38,548 nt of DNA. It comes from Mycobacterium arosiense ATCC BAA-1401 = DSM 45069 (GTDB lineage: Bacteria; Actinomycetota; Actinomycetes; Mycobacteriales; Mycobacteriaceae). Numbering within the stretch: position 1 is the first letter of the stretch; each line of letters begins with the position of its first letter. The stretch lies in assembly GCF_002086125.1 (NCBI RefSeq), contig NZ_MVHG01000044.1, positions 1-38,548 on the forward strand. Direction: 5' to 3'. The notes below the pieces were generated by a model that had not been told where the DNA came from, searched no databases, and worked only from the letters and a program-made list of their open reading frames with translations. This document shows, one piece after another, positions 1 through 6,277 of the stretch. The translations under genes were made by a program, and so were the position numbers.

Positions 1-993
1 GGCCGGGATGGGCACGGGCGTCGGCACGACCGCGGGCTGGGGTAGGCCGGCCAGGCCGGCCAGCCCGGCGAACGCGCCTACGGCACCGAAGGGAGCGGCC
101 ACGACAAGGAGCGCGGGAGCGAGCAACTCGGGCTGGCTGGTGAGGATCTCGAGGATGTGCGTCGGCCAGTCGAACAGAGCGAGCTGGACCAGATATTGAA
201 AGGCCAACGCCGGGTTGTGCACCAGGTAATAGCCGAATTGCTCGAAATCTTCCAGCAGTTCCAGCGCGCGCACCACCCAGAAGATGGGCTGCCCGGCGTT
301 GGTGTAGGCGTCATAGTCCAGCCCGTTCACCGTGCCCTGGGCGGGGTTCCAGTTGATCCCGAAGTTCTTCAGGATGTTGGCGATGAAGTCGTTGAACGGG
401 TTGTCGATGGTGGGGTCGTGGTCCGGATCCCCCGAGTCATCGCTTGACGCATCGGATTTCACGATCGGCGGCGCCGGATCGGGCTGCGGCGTCGACGCGA
501 CCGCCGCGCTGGACGCCGCTTGGTAGGTGGACATGGTGGTGGCGGCCTGCGTCCACATCCGCGCGTAGTCGGCCTCGTTGACCGCGATGGGAATCGTGTT
601 GACGCCGAAAAAGTTGGTCGCCACCAGCGCCCCGTGCACGACATGGTTCGTGGCCAGTTCAGGCAGCGTGGGCATGGCGGCCAGGGCCGCGGTGTAGGCC
701 GCCGCGGCCACCTCGTGCTGACTGGCGGCCGTCGCGCTGTCGGCACCCGACTTCGTCAGCCACGCCAGGTACGGCGCGTGCGCCACCGCGTAGGACTCAC
801 CGCTGGGCCCCTGCCACGCCCCGGCCTGCACGCCCTCTAGCAGGGTGCTCAATTCTTCTGCGGCGGAGGAATACTCGGCGCTCAGCTGCGACCAGGCACC
901 GGCTGCCGCCAGCAGCGGACCGGGTCCCGGACCGCTGCTGAGCAACGCGGAATGCAGTTCGGGCGGCGAGGCCATCCAAATCGGGGCCGTCAT
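1..993 (-). CDS. PPE3: PPE family protein (PPE-PPW type), 3' end outside window; probable PPE3
   Basis: The reading frame is open from an ATG at 993 to the window edge, giving 331 residues with no stop. The N-terminus MTAPIWMASPPE carries Pro-Pro-Glu at residues 10-12, followed by the helical PPE domain with a WQG motif near residue 60 and the stretch ATNFFGVNTIPIA typical of the family. After about residue 175 comes a Pro/Asp-rich linker and a C-terminal region with DWPTHILEIL and Ala/Gly/Leu-rich sequence, as in the PPW subgroup. PPE proteins are usually exported by type VII secretion with a PE partner; no PE gene is visible. The name PPE3 rests on gene order (Rv0276-like gene next door) and a Zur-like box upstream, so family membership is sure and the ortholog name less so. 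Confidence 0.9.
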   Translation of the reverse strand, partial: MTAPIWMASPPELHSALLSSGPGPGPLLAAAGAWSQLSAEYSSAAEELSTLLEGVQAGAWQGPSGESYAVAHAPYLAWLTKSGADSATAASQHEVAAAAYTAALAAMPTLPELATNHVVHGALVATNFFGVNTIPIAVNEADYARMWTQAATTMSTYQAASSAAVASTPQPDPAPPIVKSDASSDDSGDPDHDPTIDNPFNDFIANILKNFGINWNPAQGTVNGLDYDAYTNAGQPIFWVVRALELLEDFEQFGYYLVHNPALAFQYLVQLALFDWPTHILEILTSQPELLAPALLVVAAPFGAVGAFAGLAGLAGLPQPAVVPTPVPIPA

Positions 994-1038
994 CAGGCAC
1001 TCCTCGGGCTGGAAGGGATACCAGACCGAGAAGCCTAA

Positions 1039-1059
1039 TGAATATGATTGTCGTTTTCA
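1039..1059 (-). promoter_or_regulatory. Candidate Zur (FurB) box upstream of the PPE gene
   Basis: A 21-bp AT-rich imperfect palindrome lies 46-66 bp upstream of the PPE start. Outer arms TGAA/TTCA match and 7 of 10 base pairs are symmetric. Read on the minus strand it begins TGAAAACGA and ends TCATATTCA, close to my recollection of the mycobacterial zinc-repressor site (TGAAAACGA then TCATTTTCA). It stands out in a GC-rich background. Known: the ESX-3 region is Zur-controlled in M. tuberculosis. Inferred: this PPE gene is induced by zinc shortage. Confidence 0.6.
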
Positions 1060-1084
1060 ACCGCTAACGAATCCGCCCTGCGCA

Positions 1085-1999
1085 CTAGACCAGCGGGCGG
1101 CCCTTCTTGATCCTGCGGTCCAGGTCGTAGAGCAAGACGTTGAACGGGAACTGGCGGACGAACCGCGGCAGACACCGGTTCACCGCCGAGAGCACGGCGA
1201 TCAGCCTGTCGAAGCGGCGTTGCCTGGTCGCGTCCCAGGGCAGGCGCATCTCGTCGCGGAACCGCTGCGGCAGGAAGCCCGTGGTGATCAGCAGCGCGAA
1301 ATCATCGGAGAGGCGCTGCAGTCGACGCGGCAGTTTCACGCCATGAATGCGATTGGCGGCGATGGGAAACAGGTACTCCCGCACGGCGTCGTCGATGTGA
1401 ACCTTGGCCAGCGATTCCTCCCAGTAGCGGTCGAACGCCGCGCGGTCGGCGGGCCACATCTTCGGCGGCACCTGCAGGGTCGTGGCCAGCGTCATGCCCT
1501 CGCGGTAATGCCGGTCGGCGTCCTCGCCCTCGAGTTCACCGATGAACATGCGATAGATGTCGACCCCGCCCTTGTACAGGCACGCCCCGACCCACAGCTG
1601 CAGCTCGGGGTCGAGAGCGTTGTACGCCACCGGGCTTTTGCTGTCCGGGGTCGAGTACACCTGCGCGTGAGCGCGATTCACCGCGCGGCGGAAGGCGTCC
1701 TTTTGGGCATCGCTGCCGTTGGTCGCCACGGCCAGGTAGGTGAAGGTGGTGCGGGCGCGCTTGATGGGATGCAGGTCGACCCGGCCGCTTTCGACGCGGC
1801 TCTCCATGACGCCGTATCCGACGCCTGGTAGCGCCAACTGCATGATCACGTTCGCCGGGCCTGCCAGCAACGCGACACCCATCAGCCCCTCGTCGATACC
1901 CAGCGTCCGCCACCGCCGGCGCCGCGGCGATCGGGGCGGATCGCTGATCCTGCGCTCGACGTGCGCCATCGACTGGTGCACCGGCTCATGGATAGCCAT
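1085..1999 (-). CDS. MpaB/DUF2236 family oxygenase-like protein
   Basis: A 304-residue protein of the DUF2236 family, whose members include rubber oxygenase-type heme proteins (latex clearing protein) and MpaB. Family features visible are the N-terminal segment GVALLAGPANVIMQLALPGVGYGV, here in two parts around residues 40-63, then LDPELQLWVGACLYKGG near 130-145 and a terminal PFNVLLYDLDRR. The ATG start at 1999 is preceded by GGGAGGAT at a good distance. It corresponds in position to Rv0276. It is divergent from the TetR gene that begins at 2093, 93 bp away, so that regulator is the obvious candidate controller. No signal peptide is seen. Substrate is unknown; the oxygenase role is family inference. 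Confidence 0.85.
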   Translation of the reverse strand: MAIHEPVHQSMAHVERRISDPPRSPRRRRWRTLGIDEGLMGVALLAGPANVIMQLALPGVGYGVMESRVESGRVDLHPIKRARTTFTYLAVATNGSDAQKDAFRRAVNRAHAQVYSTPDSKSPVAYNALDPELQLWVGACLYKGGVDIYRMFIGELEGEDADRHYREGMTLATTLQVPPKMWPADRAAFDRYWEESLAKVHIDDAVREYLFPIAANRIHGVKLPRRLQRLSDDFALLITTGFLPQRFRDEMRLPWDATRQRRFDRLIAVLSAVNRCLPRFVRQFPFNVLLYDLDRRIKKGRPLV

Positions 2000-2092
2000 G
2001 CGTCAGATCCTCCCAAGGCGCCGGTCCGCTAATGTGCGAACGCTTGTTTCCTGATATTGGCCCGATCGGCCGTTAGTGTCAAGATGGTTTCC

Positions 2093-2746
2093 ATGAGCGA
2101 CACGTCCAGCGCGCGGCCGTACCGCGGAGTCGACGCCGCAGAACGCCTGGCGACCCGCCGTAACCGGCTGCTCGCCGCGGGACTGGACTTGCTCGGGGGG
2201 CAGCAGCAGAACATCTCGGCGGTCACGGTGCGCGGCGTGTGCCGCAGCGCCGGCCTGGCCGCCCGGTACTTCTACGAGAGCTTCGCCGACAAGGACGAGT
2301 TCGTGGCGTGCGTGTTCGATTGGGTCGTCGCCGAGCTGGCCGCGACCACGCAGGCGGCGGTGGCCGCGGTGCCGCCCGGCGAGCAAACCCGCGCGGGGAT
2401 GGCCAACATCGTGCGGACCATCACCGACGACCCCCGCGTGGGACGCCTGCTGTTCAGCACGCAGCTGGCCGATCCGGTGATCGTGCGCAAACGCGCCGAG
2501 TCCAGCGCGCTGTTCGCCATGCTGTCCGGGCAGCACGTCGGCCACGCGCTGCAGGTTCCGGCGAACGAACGCATCAACGCCGCTGCGCATTTCGTGGTGG
2601 GCGGCGTCGGCCAGACCATCAGCGCCTGGCTGGCCGGTGACGTCCGACTCGAACCGGAGCAGCTCGTCGACCACCTGGCGGCGCTGCTCGACGAGCTCGC
2701 GGAGCCAAACCTGTACCGCCCCAACGAAACACGTGCGGGCGCCTAG
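2093..2746 (+). CDS. TetR/AcrR family transcriptional regulator
   Basis: A 217-residue TetR-type repressor. The N-terminal DNA-binding region has the helix-turn-helix pattern VRGVCRSAGLAARYFYESFADKDEF around residues 45-68 (given here as VRGVCRSAGLAARYFYESF followed by ADKDEF), and an all-helical ligand-binding half follows. ATG at 2093 is chosen; an in-frame ATG at 2084 is nearly as good and neither has a strong ribosome site. It is divergent from the DUF2236 gene, and the short gap (2000-2092) contains the 8-bp palindrome CCGATCGG at 2063-2070. Position matches Rv0275c. The inducer is unknown. Confidence 0.88.
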   Translation: MSDTSSARPYRGVDAAERLATRRNRLLAAGLDLLGGQQQNISAVTVRGVCRSAGLAARYFYESFADKDEFVACVFDWVVAELAATTQAAVAAVPPGEQTRAGMANIVRTITDDPRVGRLLFSTQLADPVIVRKRAESSALFAMLSGQHVGHALQVPANERINAAAHFVVGGVGQTISAWLAGDVRLEPEQLVDHLAALLDELAEPNLYRPNETRAGA

Positions 2747-2761
2747 CGTCCCGCGGCGAGC

Positions 2762-3123
2762 TCACACTCGGTTGAACGTGCGCCAGTCCGTCGTGGCGGT
2801 CAGCAAGAAATCGTCCAGCACACCCGAAATGGCCTGGCGCAACTCCTGATCGAATTCGGGCCACCCAGCTCGTAACTTAGGACCGAAACGAAGACCCGGC
2901 CGTGGACACACCCCGACAGCAAGGCCAGCGCCCCGTTGGTACGGTGCATCGTCGCGCTGGTCACGCCCGGGTACACCGACTTCATCGCGAAGCAGTCGGC
3001 CTCGCTGCCGTCCGGCCGATTCACGGCGGGATCTATGGCATTCTCCCGCGAGATCACCCGCGGTGCCGTAGCCTCTTTCCGCCAACCGGTGGCATGGCAG
3101 GCGGGTACGAAACCCTCACCGCC
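2762..3123 (-). pseudogene. Frameshifted 3' remnant of an unidentified gene
   Basis: Two overlapping minus-strand frames complement one another. From about 3057 one frame reads ISRENAIDPAVNRPDGSEA, later SVYPGVTSATMHRTNGALA and VHGRVFVSVLSYELGG. Near 2865-2885 the sense switches to a second frame that continues as PEFDQELRQAISGVLDDFL and stops at 2762 after TDWRTFNRV. A one-base loss in the GCTGGGTGGCC stretch would explain it. No proper start or N-terminal domain exists: an in-frame stop at 3124 caps the first frame. The family is not recognised; the end resembles the closing strand and helix of an acyltransferase or condensation-type domain, but that is a guess. Nothing equivalent is recalled from H37Rv here. 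Confidence 0.6.
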
Positions 3124-3672
3124 TCATGGGAACAGCGGCAGCTGCCAGAGCCGCATGCCGGGGCGCAGCAGCCACAACCGCGTCATGGTGAGCCGCAGGA
3201 TGCGCACCGCGCTGGTGATCATGAAGATCGCCAGGGGCACCTCGATCAGCAGTGCCGTGATCACCGACAGCCAGATGTCCTTGGGTCCGGCGGTCATCAG
3301 GTCGAACCAGGCGTCGCAGAACAGCAGAACCCCGGTGGTGAAGGCGGCGAGCACCAGCAGCTGACGACGCAGGTACCCGAGCACCGCCGTCGTCAACATG
3401 AACGCCACCAGCAGCACGTCGAAGCCGACCCAGGTGATCGGCCAGTTGTGTGCGACGTAGTTCTCCGGCAGCGTCACGGACAGATACCCCAGCCACGGGA
3501 TCATCGCCATGGAGCCACCGATCATCAGGCTCAGCCGGATGCGGCGCACCCGGGCCACGAACTCCGGGTCGACCACGTCGCCCAGCGGCCGCTCCAGCCG
3601 GGTGATCAATTCCCGGCGTTGCTCGGGTGTCAGCGCCGCGATCTGCGCGTCGGTCAGAATGCCGTCGGTCAT
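3124..3672 (-). CDS. Conserved small integral membrane protein
   Basis: A 182-residue protein with a cytoplasmic-looking N-terminus (residues 1-45, ending in VARVRRIRL) and four hydrophobic segments at roughly 47-68, 80-100, 103-120 and 132-158. The tail is basic and short (RLWLLRPGMRLWQLPLFP). GGAGGA sits just upstream of the ATG at 3672. It lies 30 bp downstream of the VOC gene on the same strand, so the two may be cotranscribed. No enzymatic motif or named family is recognised; function is unknown. Confidence 0.75.
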   Translation of the reverse strand: MTDGILTDAQIAALTPEQRRELITRLERPLGDVVDPEFVARVRRIRLSLMIGGSMAMIPWLGYLSVTLPENYVAHNWPITWVGFDVLLVAFMLTTAVLGYLRRQLLVLAAFTTGVLLFCDAWFDLMTAGPKDIWLSVITALLIEVPLAIFMITSAVRILRLTMTRLWLLRPGMRLWQLPLFP

Positions 3673-3702
3673 CAGACCATCCTCCGGCTCGGCCCGGTCG
3701 GA

Positions 3703-4284
3703 TCAGTGGGCGGCACCCACCAGGGGCCGGCGGTCCGCAGCGGTTCTGGGCACAGCCTTGGCATCACCGCTCTCGAATTCCTTGACCCAGCAAGCGAATT
3801 CGAGGGTGATGCCGTCGGGGTCCTGGAAATAGAACGAGCGCACGTAGACGCCGGGATGTACGGTCGCGGACACCTGCAGAGGGCTTTCGTCATGGTTGAG
3901 CACCGGCCCCACCCGCACCCCTTTGTCCTTGAGGAGTTGGCGATAGGCGTCGAATTTGTCCGCCGGCACGTGGAAGGCCAGGTGGTTCATGGTGCTGACC
4001 GCGCTGGTGATGTCGCCGATGCCCGGGATGGCGCCCGGCGACGAGATTCCGGGCACCCGGTCCGGGGCGTCGGCAAACCAGAAGAAGGCGACGCAGTCGC
4101 CGTTGCCGGCGTCAAAGAAGAAGTGCTGGCCGGCACCGCCGGGTAGATCGAGCGACTTGATCAGCGGCATGCCGAGGATATTGCTGTAGAAGTCCACGGT
4201 TTTCGCCATGTCCGAACACACCAGGGCGACATGGTTGATCCCGTCGAGTTCGAATTCCGTGTTGGTGTTGTGCGGCTTGATCAT
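3703..4284 (-). CDS. VOC-fold (glyoxalase/extradiol dioxygenase-like) protein
   Basis: A 193-residue vicinal-oxygen-chelate protein, the same length as I recall for Rv0274. The first beta-alpha-beta-beta-beta module begins DGINHVALVCSDMAKTVDFY, with the expected metal-ligand His at residue 18; the second contains MNHLAFHVPADKFDAYR and ends FQDPDGITLEFACW, which supplies the usual terminal Glu ligand. The ATG at 4284 has GAGGGGAG upstream; reading further upstream gives low-quality sequence, so that longer frame is rejected. It is divergent from the TetR gene at 4387 with a palindrome between them, suggesting local repression. The substrate is unknown. Confidence 0.88.
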   Translation of the reverse strand: MIKPHNTNTEFELDGINHVALVCSDMAKTVDFYSNILGMPLIKSLDLPGGAGQHFFFDAGNGDCVAFFWFADAPDRVPGISSPGAIPGIGDITSAVSTMNHLAFHVPADKFDAYRQLLKDKGVRVGPVLNHDESPLQVSATVHPGVYVRSFYFQDPDGITLEFACWVKEFESGDAKAVPRTAADRRPLVGAAH

Positions 4285-4333
4285 CTGGTGGCTCCCCTCG
4301 ATCCCCAATTGGACTCCTGGCCAAGATCCAAAT

Positions 4334-4355
4334 CTGAACCTAACATCAGTTTCAG
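4334..4355. promoter_or_regulatory. Candidate TetR operator between the VOC gene and the TetR gene
   Basis: A 22-bp imperfect inverted repeat with arms CTGAACCT and AGTTTCAG; 8 of 11 base pairs are symmetric, including the outer five. It sits midway in the 102-bp divergent interval, in a locally AT-rich patch, where a TetR autorepressor would act on both genes. This is sequence symmetry only. Confidence 0.45.
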
Positions 4356-4386
4356 TTTTGGCCCAGGGCCCAGGGGAGGTGCATAG

Positions 4387-5040
4387 GTGTCGACCGCGGC
4401 GTCCCCGGCTGAGCGCGACAGCCAGCCCGCCGAGCTTCCCACCCGTCGCGGCAGGCGGACGCGGGCCGCCATCGATATGGCCGCCCGGACCGTCATCGCG
4501 CGCAAAGGGGTGCTGGCCACGACCATCGCCGACATCGCCGCCGAAGCGGGCCGTTCGGCGGCGTCGTTCTACAACTACTACGACTCCAAAGAGGCGATGG
4601 TGCGTCAGTGGGCGCTGCGCTTTCGGGACGAGGCCAACGAGCGCGCGCGGTCGGTGACCCAGCACGGTTTGTCCGACCGTGACCGCGCCTACGCCGCCGC
4701 CGCCGCGCACTGGCACACCTACCGCAACCGGCTCGCGGAGGTGATCAGCGTGTCGCAGCTGGCGATGATCAACGACGACTTCGCCCAGTCTTGGGCCGAG
4801 ATCTGTGAGATACCAGTCTCTTTCATCACCGAGTCGGTTCACCGAGCCCAGGGCAAGGGCCACTGTCCCGACGACGATCCGCGGCTGATCGCCGAGGCCA
4901 TCGTGGCGATGTTCAACCAGTTCTGCCACCTGCAGCTCGCCGGGGCGCGTGCGTCAGAACCCGACGATCAAGCGTGCATCCGGACCCTGGCCAACATCTA
5001 TTACCGGGCCATCTACGCGTCAGGAGGGCCGTTGAATTGA
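4387..5040 (+). CDS. TetR/AcrR family transcriptional regulator
   Basis: A 217-residue TetR protein. The N-terminus is basic (TRRGRRTRAAIDMAA) and the HTH follows as IADIAAEAGRSAASFYNYY with DSKEAM, around residues 50-75. A helical effector domain fills the rest. It starts with GTG at 4387 behind GGGGAGG. The stop overlaps the start of the hydrolase gene (TTGA), so the two are translationally coupled. It corresponds to Rv0273c. It probably regulates itself, the hydrolase and perhaps fadE6 downstream; the ligand is probably an acyl-CoA or related compound (inference from neighbours). Confidence 0.9.
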   Translation: MSTAASPAERDSQPAELPTRRGRRTRAAIDMAARTVIARKGVLATTIADIAAEAGRSAASFYNYYDSKEAMVRQWALRFRDEANERARSVTQHGLSDRDRAYAAAAAHWHTYRNRLAEVISVSQLAMINDDFAQSWAEICEIPVSFITESVHRAQGKGHCPDDDPRLIAEAIVAMFNQFCHLQLAGARASEPDDQACIRTLANIYYRAIYASGGPLN

Positions 5041-6167
5041 GTCGTCGTGCCGGTGCCGCAGTGTCCCGGGAATTCGTCGGACTGCCGTCGCCCACCGCGG
5101 GACGCACGGGCGCGGGCGGGCACCCCTGCCAAGGGCTTTATCACCGGGGGGTGGGACGCAAGCCCACGGTGGCGATGATCGCCACGCACTACCACATCGA
5201 CTTCTCCGAGCACTACCTCGCCGACTACATGGCCAGTCGCGGTGTCGGGTTTTTGGGTTGGAACACCAGATTTCGCGGCTTCGAAAACAGCTTCCTGCTC
5301 GACCACGCGCTGGTCGACATCGGCGTCGGAGTGCGCTGGCTGCGCGAGGTCCAGGGAGTGGATACCGTTGTGCTGTTGGGCAATTCGGGTGGCGGCTCAT
5401 TGATGGCCGCCTACCAGTCGCAGGCCGTGGACCCCAACGTCACTCCCCTGGACGGGATGCGCCCGGCGGCCGGCGTGACCGAATTGCCGCCCGCCGACGG
5501 CTACGTGGCCACCGCGGCCCATCCCGGACGCCCGGAGGTGCTCACCGCCTGGATGGACGCCGCCGTCGTCGACGAGAACGACCCCGTCGCCACCGCCGCC
5601 GACCTCGACCTGTTCAACGAGCGCAACGGCCCGCCGTATTCGCCGGAGTTCCTCGCCCGGTACCGCGACGCGCAGACCGCTCGCAACCACGCCATCACCG
5701 ACTGGGCCGAGACCGAGCTCAAACGCGTTCGCGCGGCGGGCTTTTCCGACCGCCCGTTTTCGGTGATGCGGACCTGGGCCGATCCCCGGATGGTCGACCC
5801 CGGCATCGAGCCCACCAAGCGCGCGCCCAACATGTGCTACGCGGGCGTACCGGCCAAGGCGAACCGCTCGGCGCACGGCATCGCGGCGGCCTGCACGCTG
5901 CGCAACTGGCTGAGCATGTGGAGCCTGCGGGTGGCGCAGACCCGCGCCGAACCGCACCTGGCCCGGATCACCTGTCCCGCCCTGGTGATCAACGCCGAGG
6001 CCGACACCGGGGTGTTCCCCTCCGATGCCCAACGCATTTTCGGCGCGCTCGCCAGCGCCGACAAGACGCAATCCTCGGTGGACACCGACCATTACTTCAC
6101 CACCCCGGGCGCACGCACCGAGCAGGCCGACATCATCGCCCAGTGGATCAATCAGCGGTGGCGCTGA
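5037..6167 (+). CDS. Alpha/beta hydrolase
   Basis: A 376-residue alpha/beta-hydrolase. The nucleophile elbow is GNSGGGS in VVLLGNSGGGSLMAAY, about residue 120; the likely acid is Asp in INAEADTGVFPSD and the base His in SSVDTDHYFTTPG near the C-terminus. A large cap insert lies between residues about 145 and 300. TTG at 5037 is chosen because AGGAGG sits nine bases upstream and the codon overlaps the TetR stop. Length matches Rv0272c. The next gene, fadE6, starts 110 bp later. The substrate is unknown; an ester or thioester in lipid turnover fits the context. Confidence 0.85.
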   Translation: MSRRAGAAVSREFVGLPSPTAGRTGAGGHPCQGLYHRGVGRKPTVAMIATHYHIDFSEHYLADYMASRGVGFLGWNTRFRGFENSFLLDHALVDIGVGVRWLREVQGVDTVVLLGNSGGGSLMAAYQSQAVDPNVTPLDGMRPAAGVTELPPADGYVATAAHPGRPEVLTAWMDAAVVDENDPVATAADLDLFNERNGPPYSPEFLARYRDAQTARNHAITDWAETELKRVRAAGFSDRPFSVMRTWADPRMVDPGIEPTKRAPNMCYAGVPAKANRSAHGIAAACTLRNWLSMWSLRVAQTRAEPHLARITCPALVINAEADTGVFPSDAQRIFGALASADKTQSSVDTDHYFTTPGARTEQADIIAQWINQRWR

Positions 6168-6211
6168 CGGTCTCGCGCATTTCGAAGTAGCCACCAGCCC
6201 ATGTCGTCAGC

Positions 6212-6225
6212 CAACCGACCGGTTG
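6212..6225. promoter_or_regulatory. Palindrome CAACCG-AC-CGGTTG upstream of fadE6
   Basis: A perfect 6-bp-arm inverted repeat 53-66 bp upstream of the fadE6 start codon. Sites of this shape are common operators for TetR regulators of lipid genes. The core is nearly the same as the CCAACCGGTTGG palindrome at 32263-32274 in front of fadE5. Confidence 0.5.
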
Positions 6226-6277
6226 TTAGCTTGGAAGATACTTGGCCGAAATGGCGTCCTGCAACGGAAGGCGACCA

